In this document: positions 58,019-64,000 of the stretch, in pieces
Layout of the letters: each line of letters opens with the position of its first letter
Numbering within the stretch: position 1 is the first letter of the stretch
NCBI RefSeq assembly: GCF_014195485.1
Contig: NZ_JACIBU010000001.1
Location: 2,976,001-3,040,000, forward strand
Source of the DNA: Modestobacter versicolor
GTDB lineage: Bacteria > Actinomycetota > Actinomycetes > Mycobacteriales > Geodermatophilaceae
DNA length: 64,000 nucleotides
Reading direction: 5' to 3'
Translations under genes and position numbers: made by a program
The notes under the pieces: generated by a model
The model's database searches: none
The model's input: the letters and a program-made list of their open reading frames with translations, nothing else
Told to the model about the DNA's origin: nothing

Positions 58019-59107
58019 TCAGCCCAGCGCGGCGTCCACCCGGTCCAGCGCCGCGGCGGTCGTCGTCGCGTGCACCGACAGCCGCACCCGCTCGCCGTGC
58101 CGGGTGCAGGTGACCCCCGCCCGGCCCAGCGCCTCGTGCAGCGCGGCGCCGTCCAGCCCCGGCACCCGGAAGGAGACGATGCCGGCCCGGCGGGCGGGGT
58201 CGCGCTCGGAGGTGACCACGGCGCCGCGCCGGTCGAGCACCTCCAGCAGCTCGTCGACCCGCGCGGAGATGCGGCCGGCCACCCACGCGGTGCCGGCCGA
58301 CTCCAGCAGCTCCAGCCCCGCGGCCAGGCAGGCCTGCGCCACCGGGCTGGTGTTGGTGGTGGTGAACCGGGCGGCGCCGTCGGCCAGCGGGTGCTCCAGG
58401 CCGTCGTAGTCGGTGGCGCCCTGGACCCCGGTCCAGCCGGCCAGCAGCGGGTCGAGCCGGTCCAGCGCCCGGTCGGAGACGGCGACGACGCCGGTGCTCC
58501 AGCCGCTGCGCAGCCACTTCTGGCCGCCGGCGACCAGCACGTCGGCCGCCGTCCAGTCCATCTCGACCGCCCCCACGCCCTGGATGCCGTCGACCACCAG
58601 CAGCCGCTCCCCCACGACCTCGCGCAGGCCGGCGAGGTCGGCGCGGAAGCCGGTGGCGAAGTCGACGGCGCTGAGCACGACCGCCGCGGCGTCGGTGACG
58701 GCCAGCGCCGCCCGGACGGCGTCCGGCGTGACCGGCCCGGCCGGCAGGTCCGCCACCTCGACCCGACCGGCCGCCGCCGCGCGCCACCACGGGTAGAGGT
58801 TGGCCGGGAACTCCGCCGGGCTGACCAGCACCCGGCCGCGCACCGCGAACGCCGCCTGGAACAGCCCGGCCGAGGTGCTCGGCGAGTAGACGAGGTTCTC
58901 CCGCGGGAAGCCCAGCAGCCGGCACGCCGCCGCGAGGGCCCGCTCCTCGGCGTCCATCAGCCGGTCGACGGTGCCCCGCCCGGCGGCCGACACCGCCGAC
59001 AGCGCGGCGGTGCCGGCCGCGACCACCGCCTGGGACGGCGGGCCGACCCGGGCGAAGTCGAGGTACCCGGTGTCCTCGGCGAACCCGGACAGGTACGCAG
59101 AGCTCAC
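58019..59107 (-). CDS. Class V aminotransferase-fold PLP enzyme
   Basis: A 362-residue protein with GTG start overlapping the ABC ATPase stop by four bases. The PLP lysine is in [17 protein letters not shown] (about residue 198), the Asp/Gln pair is in [17 protein letters not shown], and [13 protein letters not shown] follows. The family contains cysteine desulfurases, kynureninases, isopenicillin N epimerases and aminotransferases; no SufS-type catalytic cysteine context is evident. Being the last gene of an operon for uptake of a polar amino acid, it probably acts on the imported compound. Confidence 0.85.
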   Translation of the reverse strand: MSSAYLSGFAEDTGYLDFARVGPPSQAVVAAGTAALSAVSAAGRGTVDRLMDAEERALAAACRLLGFPRENLVYSPSTSAGLFQAAFAVRGRVLVSPAEFPANLYPWWRAAAAGRVEVADLPAGPVTPDAVRAALAVTDAAAVVLSAVDFATGFRADLAGLREVVGERLLVVDGIQGVGAVEMDWTAADVLVAGGQKWLRSGWSTGVVAVSDRALDRLDPLLAGWTGVQGATDYDGLEHPLADGAARFTTTNTSPVAQACLAAGLELLESAGTAWVAGRISARVDELLEVLDRRGAVVTSERDPARRAGIVSFRVPGLDGAALHEALGRAGVTCTRHGERVRLSVHATTTAAALDRVDAALG

Positions 59108-59883
59108 GCGGTCACCCGGGCCAGGAAGGCGCGGGTGCGCTCGTGCTGCGGCGCCCCGATCACCTGCTCCGGCGGCCCCTCCTCGACCACCACCCCGCCG
59201 TCCATGAACACGACGTGGTCGGCGACCTCGCGGGCGAAGGCGATCTCGTGGGTCACCACGATCATCGTCATCCCCTCCTCAGCCAGCTCGGTCATCACCG
59301 CCAGCACCTCGCCGACGAGCTCGGGGTCCAGCGCGCTGGTCGGCTCGTCGAACAGCAGCAGCTTGGGCCGCATCGCCAGCGCCCGGGCGATCGCCACCCG
59401 CTGCTGCTGCCCGCCGGAGAGCCGGTCGGGGTAGGTGTCGACCTTGTCGGCCAGGCCCACCCGGGCCAGCAGCTCCCGGGCCCGGGCCTCCGCCTCGCGC
59501 CGCGGCACGCCGCGCACCTGCACCGGCCCCTCGGTGACGTTGGCCAGCACGGTGCGGTGCGGGAAGAGGTTGAACCGCTGGAACACCATGCCGATGTCCG
59601 CGCGCTGCCGGGCGACGTCCCGCTCGCGCAGCTCCCGCAGCACCCCGCCGTCGTGCCGGAAGCCGATCGGGACGCCGTCCACCCAGATCTCGCCGCCGTC
59701 GGCGGCCTCGAGGTGGTTGACGCAGCGCAGCAGGGTGCTCTTGCCGGCACCGGAGGCGCCGAGCAGGACGACGACCTCACCGCGGCGCACGGTCAGGTCG
59801 ACCCCGCGGAGCACCTCCAGCGAGCCGTAGTGCTTGCGCAGCTGCCGGGCCCGGACGAGCACCTCGCCCTGCGCCGCGGTCAC
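59104..59883 (-). CDS. Polar amino acid ABC transporter ATP-binding protein
   Basis: A 259-residue ATPase (GlnQ/HisP type). GTG 59883 overlaps the permease stop. Walker A is [15 protein letters not shown], the Q-loop is [18 protein letters not shown], the signature is [16 protein letters not shown], Walker B is [19 protein letters not shown], and the switch is [21 protein letters not shown]. It has a small insertion after the second strand ([24 protein letters not shown]) seen in some members. It powers the transporter made with the permease and lipoprotein encoded upstream. Confidence 0.95.
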   Translation of the reverse strand: MTAAQGEVLVRARQLRKHYGSLEVLRGVDLTVRRGEVVVLLGASGAGKSTLLRCVNHLEAADGGEIWVDGVPIGFRHDGGVLRELRERDVARQRADIGMVFQRFNLFPHRTVLANVTEGPVQVRGVPRREAEARARELLARVGLADKVDTYPDRLSGGQQQRVAIARALAMRPKLLLFDEPTSALDPELVGEVLAVMTELAEEGMTMIVVTHEIAFAREVADHVVFMDGGVVVEEGPPEQVIGAPQHERTRAFLARVTA

Positions 59884-60839
59884 CGGGAACCCCGGGTGAA
59901 CGGCGGGGTGCGCAGCGAGCCGCCGACCTTCGCCCACACCGACCCGCGGGTGCCCGTGGGCCGGATCGAGGCGTTGTAGTGCCGCTCCAGGTAGTACTGC
60001 CCGACGTTGGCCACGCTCACCACCACCATGTACCAGACGGCCACCGCCAGCAGCGTCTCCATGACCGCCAGGCTGCGGCTGGACAGCGCGTTGGCGGCGT
60101 GGATGAGCTCGGTGAAGCCGATGACCGAGGCGATCGACGTCCCCTTGAGCATGTTGATGAAGTCGTTGCCGGTCGGCGGGATGATCACCCGCATCGCCTG
60201 CGGCAGCACCACCCGGGACAGCACCTTGCGCGGGCCCATCCCGATCGACTTCGCCGCCTCGGTCTGCCCGCGGTCGACGCTGGTCAGCCCGGCGCGGACG
60301 ATCTCGGCCATGTACGCGCTCTCGTTGAGCCCCAGCCCGAGCAGCGCCGCCAGGAAGCCGGTCATCACCGCGTTGGCCGGCTGGTCGAGCAGGTAGGCGT
60401 CGGAGAAGGGCACCGGGATCGTGAACGTCGGGAAGACGAGCGCGATGTTGTACCAGAGCAGGATCTGCAGCAGCACCGGCAGCCCGCGGAACACCCAGAT
60501 GTAGGCCCAGGAGACCCAGCGGAGCACCGGGTTGGCCGAGGTGCGCATCAGCGCCACGATCGTGCCGAGCACGACCGCACCGGCCTGGGCGACCACCGCG
60601 AGCACGATGGTGTCGACCAGGCCCTCCAGGATCACGTCCTGGGTGAGCAGGTCCGGGATGCTGGCGTAGTCGATGTCGCCCTCGGAGACCGCCTGGAGCA
60701 GCAGCCCCAGCACGGCGAGCACGGCGAGCCCGGCGACCCAGCGGCCCCAGTGCCGGATCCGCACCTGGGGCAGCAGCTCGCCGTCCCCGGGTGCGCTCAC
60801 CGACGGGCTGCTCAGCGCCGCCCCGGCGCGGTCAGCCAC
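59880..60839 (-). CDS. Polar amino acid ABC transporter permease
   Basis: A 319-residue permease (HisM/GlnP type). The cytoplasmic N-terminus is followed by about six membrane helices, with the conserved EAA loop [38 protein letters not shown] near residues 200-237 that contacts the ATPase. [19 protein letters not shown] precedes it. GTG 60839 overlaps the substrate-binding protein's stop by 8 bases. One permease gene means the channel is probably a homodimer. Confidence 0.94.
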   Translation of the reverse strand: MADRAGAALSSPSVSAPGDGELLPQVRIRHWGRWVAGLAVLAVLGLLLQAVSEGDIDYASIPDLLTQDVILEGLVDTIVLAVVAQAGAVVLGTIVALMRTSANPVLRWVSWAYIWVFRGLPVLLQILLWYNIALVFPTFTIPVPFSDAYLLDQPANAVMTGFLAALLGLGLNESAYMAEIVRAGLTSVDRGQTEAAKSIGMGPRKVLSRVVLPQAMRVIIPPTGNDFINMLKGTSIASVIGFTELIHAANALSSRSLAVMETLLAVAVWYMVVVSVANVGQYYLERHYNASIRPTGTRGSVWAKVGGSLRTPPFTRGSR

Positions 60840-61779
60840 CGTTGACGGTCGCCTGGTCGACCGCGCCGGAGGTGACGTCCCACGCCCCGAGGATCTCGCC
60901 GTAGGTGCCGTCGTCGATCAGCGACTGGAGGGCCTGCTGCATCGCGTCGCGCAGCGCGGCGTCCTCCTTCGCCACGCCGATGCCGTACGGGCCGCCGTTG
61001 ATGGGGTCCTGGTCGACGGTCTCGAAGTACTCGCCGTCGCCGGCGGTCTTGGAGATGTAGACCGCGGTGGGCAGGTCGTTGAGGATCGCGTCGACCCGGC
61101 CGGTGCGCAGCTGGGTCTGGTTCTGCGAGTCGCTCGGGGTGGCGGTGACCTCCAGCGGGTCCTCGCCGCCGGCCTCGCACTCGGCGGACTGCTCGGCGGC
61201 GAAGTCCTCCTGCGTCGTCCCCTGGACGACGGCGATCGCCTTGCCGCAGAGGTCGGCGCTGGCCTCGATGCCGGCCGGGTTCCCCTTCTGCACCATGATC
61301 GTGATGCCCGAGGTGAAGTAGTCGACGAAGTCGATCGACCCCTGCCGCTCGGCGGTGTCGTTCATCCCGGCGATGGTGGCGTCGACCCGGCCGGTCTGCA
61401 GGCTGGTGATCAGCGAGTCGAAGGCCATGTCGGAGTACTCGACCTCCAGGCCGAGCTTCTTGCCGATCGCGGTGATGATGTCGACCTCGAAGCCGACCGG
61501 GGTCGAGCCGTCCTCGGCGTAGAAGTTGTTCGGCGGCGACTGGACGTTCGACCCGACCGCGAGCGCCGAGAGGTCGGCCGGCAGCCCGGCGGCGAGCGCG
61601 TCGTCGGCGGTGACGCCGTCGACGATGTCGGCGGTGTCGGGGACGGCGGAGTCCGCGCTCCCGCCGCTGCTCGAGCCGGCGGCCGCCGGGTCGTCGTCGC
61701 TGCCGCCGCAGCCGGCCAGCAGCAGGGCGGTGGTGAGCGCGACCGGGACGGCGGCGCGGAGGGCGAGGCGGCGGGACAT
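60832..61779 (-). CDS. Polar amino acid ABC transporter substrate-binding lipoprotein
   Basis: A 315-residue lipoprotein. ATG 61779 is chosen because GGAG precedes it and the lipobox follows directly (TTALLLAGC, Cys at about residue 24); ATG 61833 in frame would add a non-signal extension. The mature protein is a type 3 extracellular solute-binding domain: PPNNFYAEDGSTPVGFEVDIITAIGKKLG, MAFDSLITSLQTGRVDATIAGMNDTAERQ, YTSG-like FTSGITIMV, and GTYGEILGAWDV at the end. The Arg and Asp that grip the amino acid's carboxyl and amino groups are in place (TAER, DAILNDLP). The specific substrate is unknown. Confidence 0.93.
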   Translation of the reverse strand: MSRRLALRAAVPVALTTALLLAGCGGSDDDPAAAGSSSGGSADSAVPDTADIVDGVTADDALAAGLPADLSALAVGSNVQSPPNNFYAEDGSTPVGFEVDIITAIGKKLGLEVEYSDMAFDSLITSLQTGRVDATIAGMNDTAERQGSIDFVDYFTSGITIMVQKGNPAGIEASADLCGKAIAVVQGTTQEDFAAEQSAECEAGGEDPLEVTATPSDSQNQTQLRTGRVDAILNDLPTAVYISKTAGDGEYFETVDQDPINGGPYGIGVAKEDAALRDAMQQALQSLIDDGTYGEILGAWDVTSGAVDQATVNGG

Positions 61780-61829
61780 GGGCTGCTCCAGGGTCTGCGG
61801 GTGGACGAGATCGGGACGGGCCGTGCGGG

Positions 61830-62876
61830 TCATGCGGGGGCGCCGTCCGGTGGCGGGCTGGACCGCCGGACGACGAGACGGGTGGGGACGACGACCGACC
61901 GCGGCGGCAGCCCCGGGGCGGCGATCCGCTCGAACAGCAGGTCGACCGCGGCCTGGCCGATGCCGCCGGCGTCCTGGGCGACCGTGCTGAGCGGCGGGTC
62001 GAGGACGTCGGCGAGGTCGAGCTCGTCGAAGCCGACGTGCGCCGGGCGCGGGCCGGGGCGGTCGTGCAGGTGGTGCAGCAGGGCGACGCTGGCCCGGTTG
62101 TTGCCGGTGACCACGGCGGTGACGCCGGAGGCGGCCCAGCCGGCGGCCGCGGCCGCGACGCCGTCGGGGTCCAGCGCGCCCAGCGTGACCAGGCCCTCGG
62201 TGGGCAGCCCGCGCTCGGCGCAGGCGGCGAGGAAGCCGTCGCGGCGCTGCCGGGAGGTCCAGAACCGCTCGTCGTCGCCGAGGTAGGCGATCCGGCGGTG
62301 GCCCTGGTCGGCCAGGTGGTGGACCGCCTGCGCGACGCCGCCGGCGTTGTCCGACAGCACCTCGTCGGTGCCGTGGTCGGCGCTGGGCCGGTCGAGCAGC
62401 ACCGCGGGGACGTCGGGCGGCAGGTTCGCCGTCAGCACCTCGTCGCCGACCAGGTTGGGGGCGATGAGCAGGCCGTCGACCCGGCGGGCCGCGAAGGCCT
62501 GCACCAGCCGGCCGGCCCGCTCGGGGTCGCCGTCGGCGGAGCCGGTGAGCAGCAGGTAGCCGCGCTCGCGGGCGCTGCGCTCGACCGCGGCGGTGACCGC
62601 CGAGTAGAACGACCCGGCGAGGTCCTCCAGGACCAGCCCGATGCTCGCGGTGCTGGTGCCGCGGCGCAGGTGGCTGGCGCCGTCGTGGCGGCGGAAGCCC
62701 AGCTCGGCGATGGCCCGCTGGACGCGCTCGACGGTCTCCGGGCGCACCCCGGGCTCGGCGTTCACCACCCGGCTGACGGTCTTCTGCGAGGTGCCGGCCG
62801 CCCGGGCGACGTCGACCATCGTGGGCAGCCGGGCACCGCCCTGGGCTGCGGCGACGTCGGATGACAACGTAGTCAT
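61830..62876 (-). CDS. LacI-family transcriptional regulator
   Basis: A 348-residue regulator from ATG 62876; ATG 62912 and ATG 62820 are in frame. The helix-turn-helix is TMVDVARAAGTSQKTVSRVVNAEPGV (about 19-44), followed by the hinge helix and a periplasmic-binding-protein-like effector domain (SIGLVLEDLAGSFYSAVTAAVE, DGLLIAPNLVG, AVVTGNNRASVALLHHL, DELDLADVLDPPLSTVAQDA). The gene heads the amino acid transporter operon and its start region overlaps two copies of its likely operator. LacI proteins usually sense sugars, so control of an amino acid importer is less common. Confidence 0.9.
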   Translation of the reverse strand: MTTLSSDVAAAQGGARLPTMVDVARAAGTSQKTVSRVVNAEPGVRPETVERVQRAIAELGFRRHDGASHLRRGTSTASIGLVLEDLAGSFYSAVTAAVERSARERGYLLLTGSADGDPERAGRLVQAFAARRVDGLLIAPNLVGDEVLTANLPPDVPAVLLDRPSADHGTDEVLSDNAGGVAQAVHHLADQGHRRIAYLGDDERFWTSRQRRDGFLAACAERGLPTEGLVTLGALDPDGVAAAAAGWAASGVTAVVTGNNRASVALLHHLHDRPGPRPAHVGFDELDLADVLDPPLSTVAQDAGGIGQAAVDLLFERIAAPGLPPRSVVVPTRLVVRRSSPPPDGAPA

Positions 62877-62912
62877 CGGCTCGTCGGGTGCGCCCGATGA
62901 CAACGTAGTCAT
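62861..62912. promoter_or_regulatory. Two LacI-type operator copies
   Basis: ATGACAACGTAGTCAT occurs at 62861-62876 and again at 62897-62912, 36 bases apart. Each copy is a 16-base palindrome with one mismatched pair, and the core GACAACGTNGTC is the classic LacI-family operator shape with a central CG. The copies lie at or just upstream of the lacI-type gene's start, which fits autoregulation of the whole operon. Confidence 0.82.
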
Positions 62913-63058
62913 GCGGGGGATCGTCGGGGTGATGGCGAGCACATGTCAAGCGACCGGCCGGAAGTCGAACGGGCCGAGTCCGTTCCGTGTCGCTCCCGGT
63001 TGCCGGCTGCCCGGCCGGGCCGGGAGTGTTCCCCCAGCTCACGCGACCGGAGGCCCGC

Positions 63059-63550
63059 ATGACCACTGCCCTGCCCGCACCGGGCACCTACCTCGTCGAC
63101 CCGGCCGGCTCGACCGTCCGGTTCACCACCACGCACCTGTGGGGGCTGGGCACCGTGCGCGGCAGCCTGGCGGTCACCGGGGGCCGGATCACCGTGGCCG
63201 CTGACCGGGTCGAGGCGGTCGGCACGGTCGCAGCGGCCAGCTTCGACACCGGGAACGGCGCGCGCGACGGGGCGGTGCGGTCGGCGAGGTACCTGGACGC
63301 CGAGGCGCACCCGGAGATCACGCTCCGGGCGGCCGGCCCGCCCACCGGTCCGGTGCCGGGTGAGCTCACCGTGCGTGGCCGGACGGCGCCGGTGGAGCTG
63401 GCGGTGGTCGACGTCCAGCCCGACGGCGACGTCCTCGTCGTGCGGCTGACCACGACGGTCGACCGCTACGCCCACGGCCTGACGGCGCAGAAGGGGATGA
63501 CCGGCCGGCACCTGCAGCTCGAGCTCACCGCCCGGGCCACCCGCGCCTGA
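63059..63550 (+). CDS. YceI-family protein
   Basis: A 163-residue protein with ATG 63059 and CGGAGG upstream. The YceI lipocalin-like fold is recognisable: GTYLVDPAGSTVRFTTTHLWGLGTVRGSLAVTGG, SFDTGNGARDGAVRSARYLDAEAHPEITLRA, and VRGRTAPVELAV. There is no signal peptide, so it is cytoplasmic. YceI proteins bind long-chain isoprenoid or other lipids; the ligand here is unknown. It is divergent from the LacI-type regulator and convergent with the oxidoreductase. Confidence 0.93.
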   Translation: MTTALPAPGTYLVDPAGSTVRFTTTHLWGLGTVRGSLAVTGGRITVAADRVEAVGTVAAASFDTGNGARDGAVRSARYLDAEAHPEITLRAAGPPTGPVPGELTVRGRTAPVELAVVDVQPDGDVLVVRLTTTVDRYAHGLTAQKGMTGRHLQLELTARATRA

Positions 63551-63560
63551 CCTCCTGCGG

Positions 63561-63612
63561 TTGCGCCCTGGAGCACGCCCCCCCCGGGTGGGATGCGCGC
63601 TCCAGGGCGCAA
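63561..63612. terminator. Large bidirectional terminator
   Basis: The 14-base arms TTGCGCCCTGGAGC and GCTCCAGGGCGCAA pair perfectly around a 24-base GC-rich loop that can pair further. It lies between the converging stops of the YceI gene and the flavin oxidoreductase gene. Confidence 0.75.
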
Positions 63613-63617
63613 ACGGA

Positions 63618-64000
63618 TCAGCTCTGGCTGAGCTGCAGCGTCGGGTAGTCGGTGTAGCCCCGCGCGCCCGGTGCGTAGAAGGTCGCCGGGTCGGGCTCGT
63701 TCTCCGGGTGCTCACCGGCCCAGCGCTCGACCAGGTCGGGGTTGGCGATGGCCAGCCGGCCCACCGCGACGCAGTCGGCGTGCGCGGCCTCGATCAGCCG
63801 CACCGCCTCCTCGCGGGTGGTCACCGTGCCGAAGCCGGAGTTGGCGATCAGCGGGCCGCCGAAGCGGCGGCGCAGCTCCTGGACGAGCTCACCGGCCGGC
63901 TCGGCGTGCAGCACCGACAGGTAGGCCAGGCCCAGCGGGCGCAGCGCGTCGATCAGCGCGCCGTAGGTGGCCCGGACGTCCTCGTGGTCGGTCTCCAGCG
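63618..64000 (-). CDS. Old-yellow-enzyme family NADH:flavin oxidoreductase/alkene reductase (C-terminal part)
   Basis: The reading frame runs off the window end; about 126 C-terminal residues are visible. It has GGPLIANSGFGTVTTREEAVRLIEAAHADCVAVGRLAIANPDLVERW, containing the FMN phosphate-binding GFG and GR motifs of the TIM-barrel family, and ends DPATFYAPGARGYTDYPTL. This ending is typical of the NemA/alkene reductase group. Such enzymes reduce activated double bonds or nitro-esters with NAD(P)H. The start lies outside the window. Confidence 0.88.
   Translation of the reverse strand, partial: LETDHEDVRATYGALIDALRPLGLAYLSVLHAEPAGELVQELRRRFGGPLIANSGFGTVTTREEAVRLIEAAHADCVAVGRLAIANPDLVERWAGEHPENEPDPATFYAPGARGYTDYPTLQLSQS

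Overview
The window is high-GC DNA (clearly above 70% outside the rRNA genes), with GTG starts, four-base stop/start overlaps, an ECF sigma/anti-sigma pair, LCP protein, sortases and leaderless-looking promoters. All of this points to an actinobacterium. The gene style fits the Geodermatophilaceae (Blastococcus/Geodermatophilus/Modestobacter), but that placement is inference and the 16S gene in the window can settle it. No prophage, insertion sequence, CRISPR array or tRNA gene was seen. It looks like ordinary chromosome.

Layout. 1-629: end of a PLP enzyme resembling EgtE. 720-3588: a DUF4397 surface protein, a class F sortase, an ECF sigma factor and its anti-sigma factor. 3653-16038: a purine salvage/degradation block with 8-oxoguanine deaminase, a three-subunit xanthine dehydrogenase, allantoicase, allantoinase and the urease operon ureABCFGD. 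The urate oxidase and ureidoglycolate lyase steps are not in the window. 16145-18215: an autoregulated GntR(YtrA)-ABC exporter operon with a clear palindromic operator. 18469-24276: a complete rRNA operon (16S-23S-5S) on the minus strand with leader and two promoters. 24340-28185: AlkB-like dioxygenase, RecQ-phosphoribosyltransferase fusion and PHP phosphoesterase. 28244-28968: two small acidic paralogues.

28993-49748 holds three operons that I think belong together. Operon A is carbamate kinase plus a ring-opening amidohydrolase of the barbiturase/cyanuric acid hydrolase family. Operon B is FdrA plus DUF1116, homologues of two subunits of the E. coli oxamate transcarbamylase. Operon C is a molybdenum hydroxylase (FAD, 2Fe-2S and Mo subunits) with a CoxG-like anchor. 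All three carry the same 10-mer, TTAGCGGTGA/TCACCGCTAA, upstream of the first gene. In A and B it sits at the -35 position of a promoter that would give leaderless mRNA. Chemically the parts form a line: oxidise a pyrimidine-type ring, open it, transfer the carbamoyl group to phosphate, and recover ATP with carbamate kinase. This energy-conserving oxidative pyrimidine (or related ring) catabolic pathway is the main candidate for an undescribed system here. LCP, 2-oxoglutarate oxygenase, Ohr, SDR, two SpoIIE-type phosphatases and a secreted sugar-dehydrogenase/PA14 protein lie between these operons.

49880-55802: an envelope and signalling island with a secreted Gly/His-rich protein, an LPGTG PKD protein and a class E sortase, flanked by two paralogous GAF-EAL proteins (predicted c-di-GMP phosphodiesterases). 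55805-57922: DUF1801 protein, a Ser/Gly-repeat protein and a DHA2-type efflux pump. 58019-62912: a LacI regulator with two operator copies, a polar amino acid ABC transporter and a class V aminotransferase. 63059-64000: a YceI protein and the C-terminal part of an old-yellow-enzyme family oxidoreductase cut by the window end.
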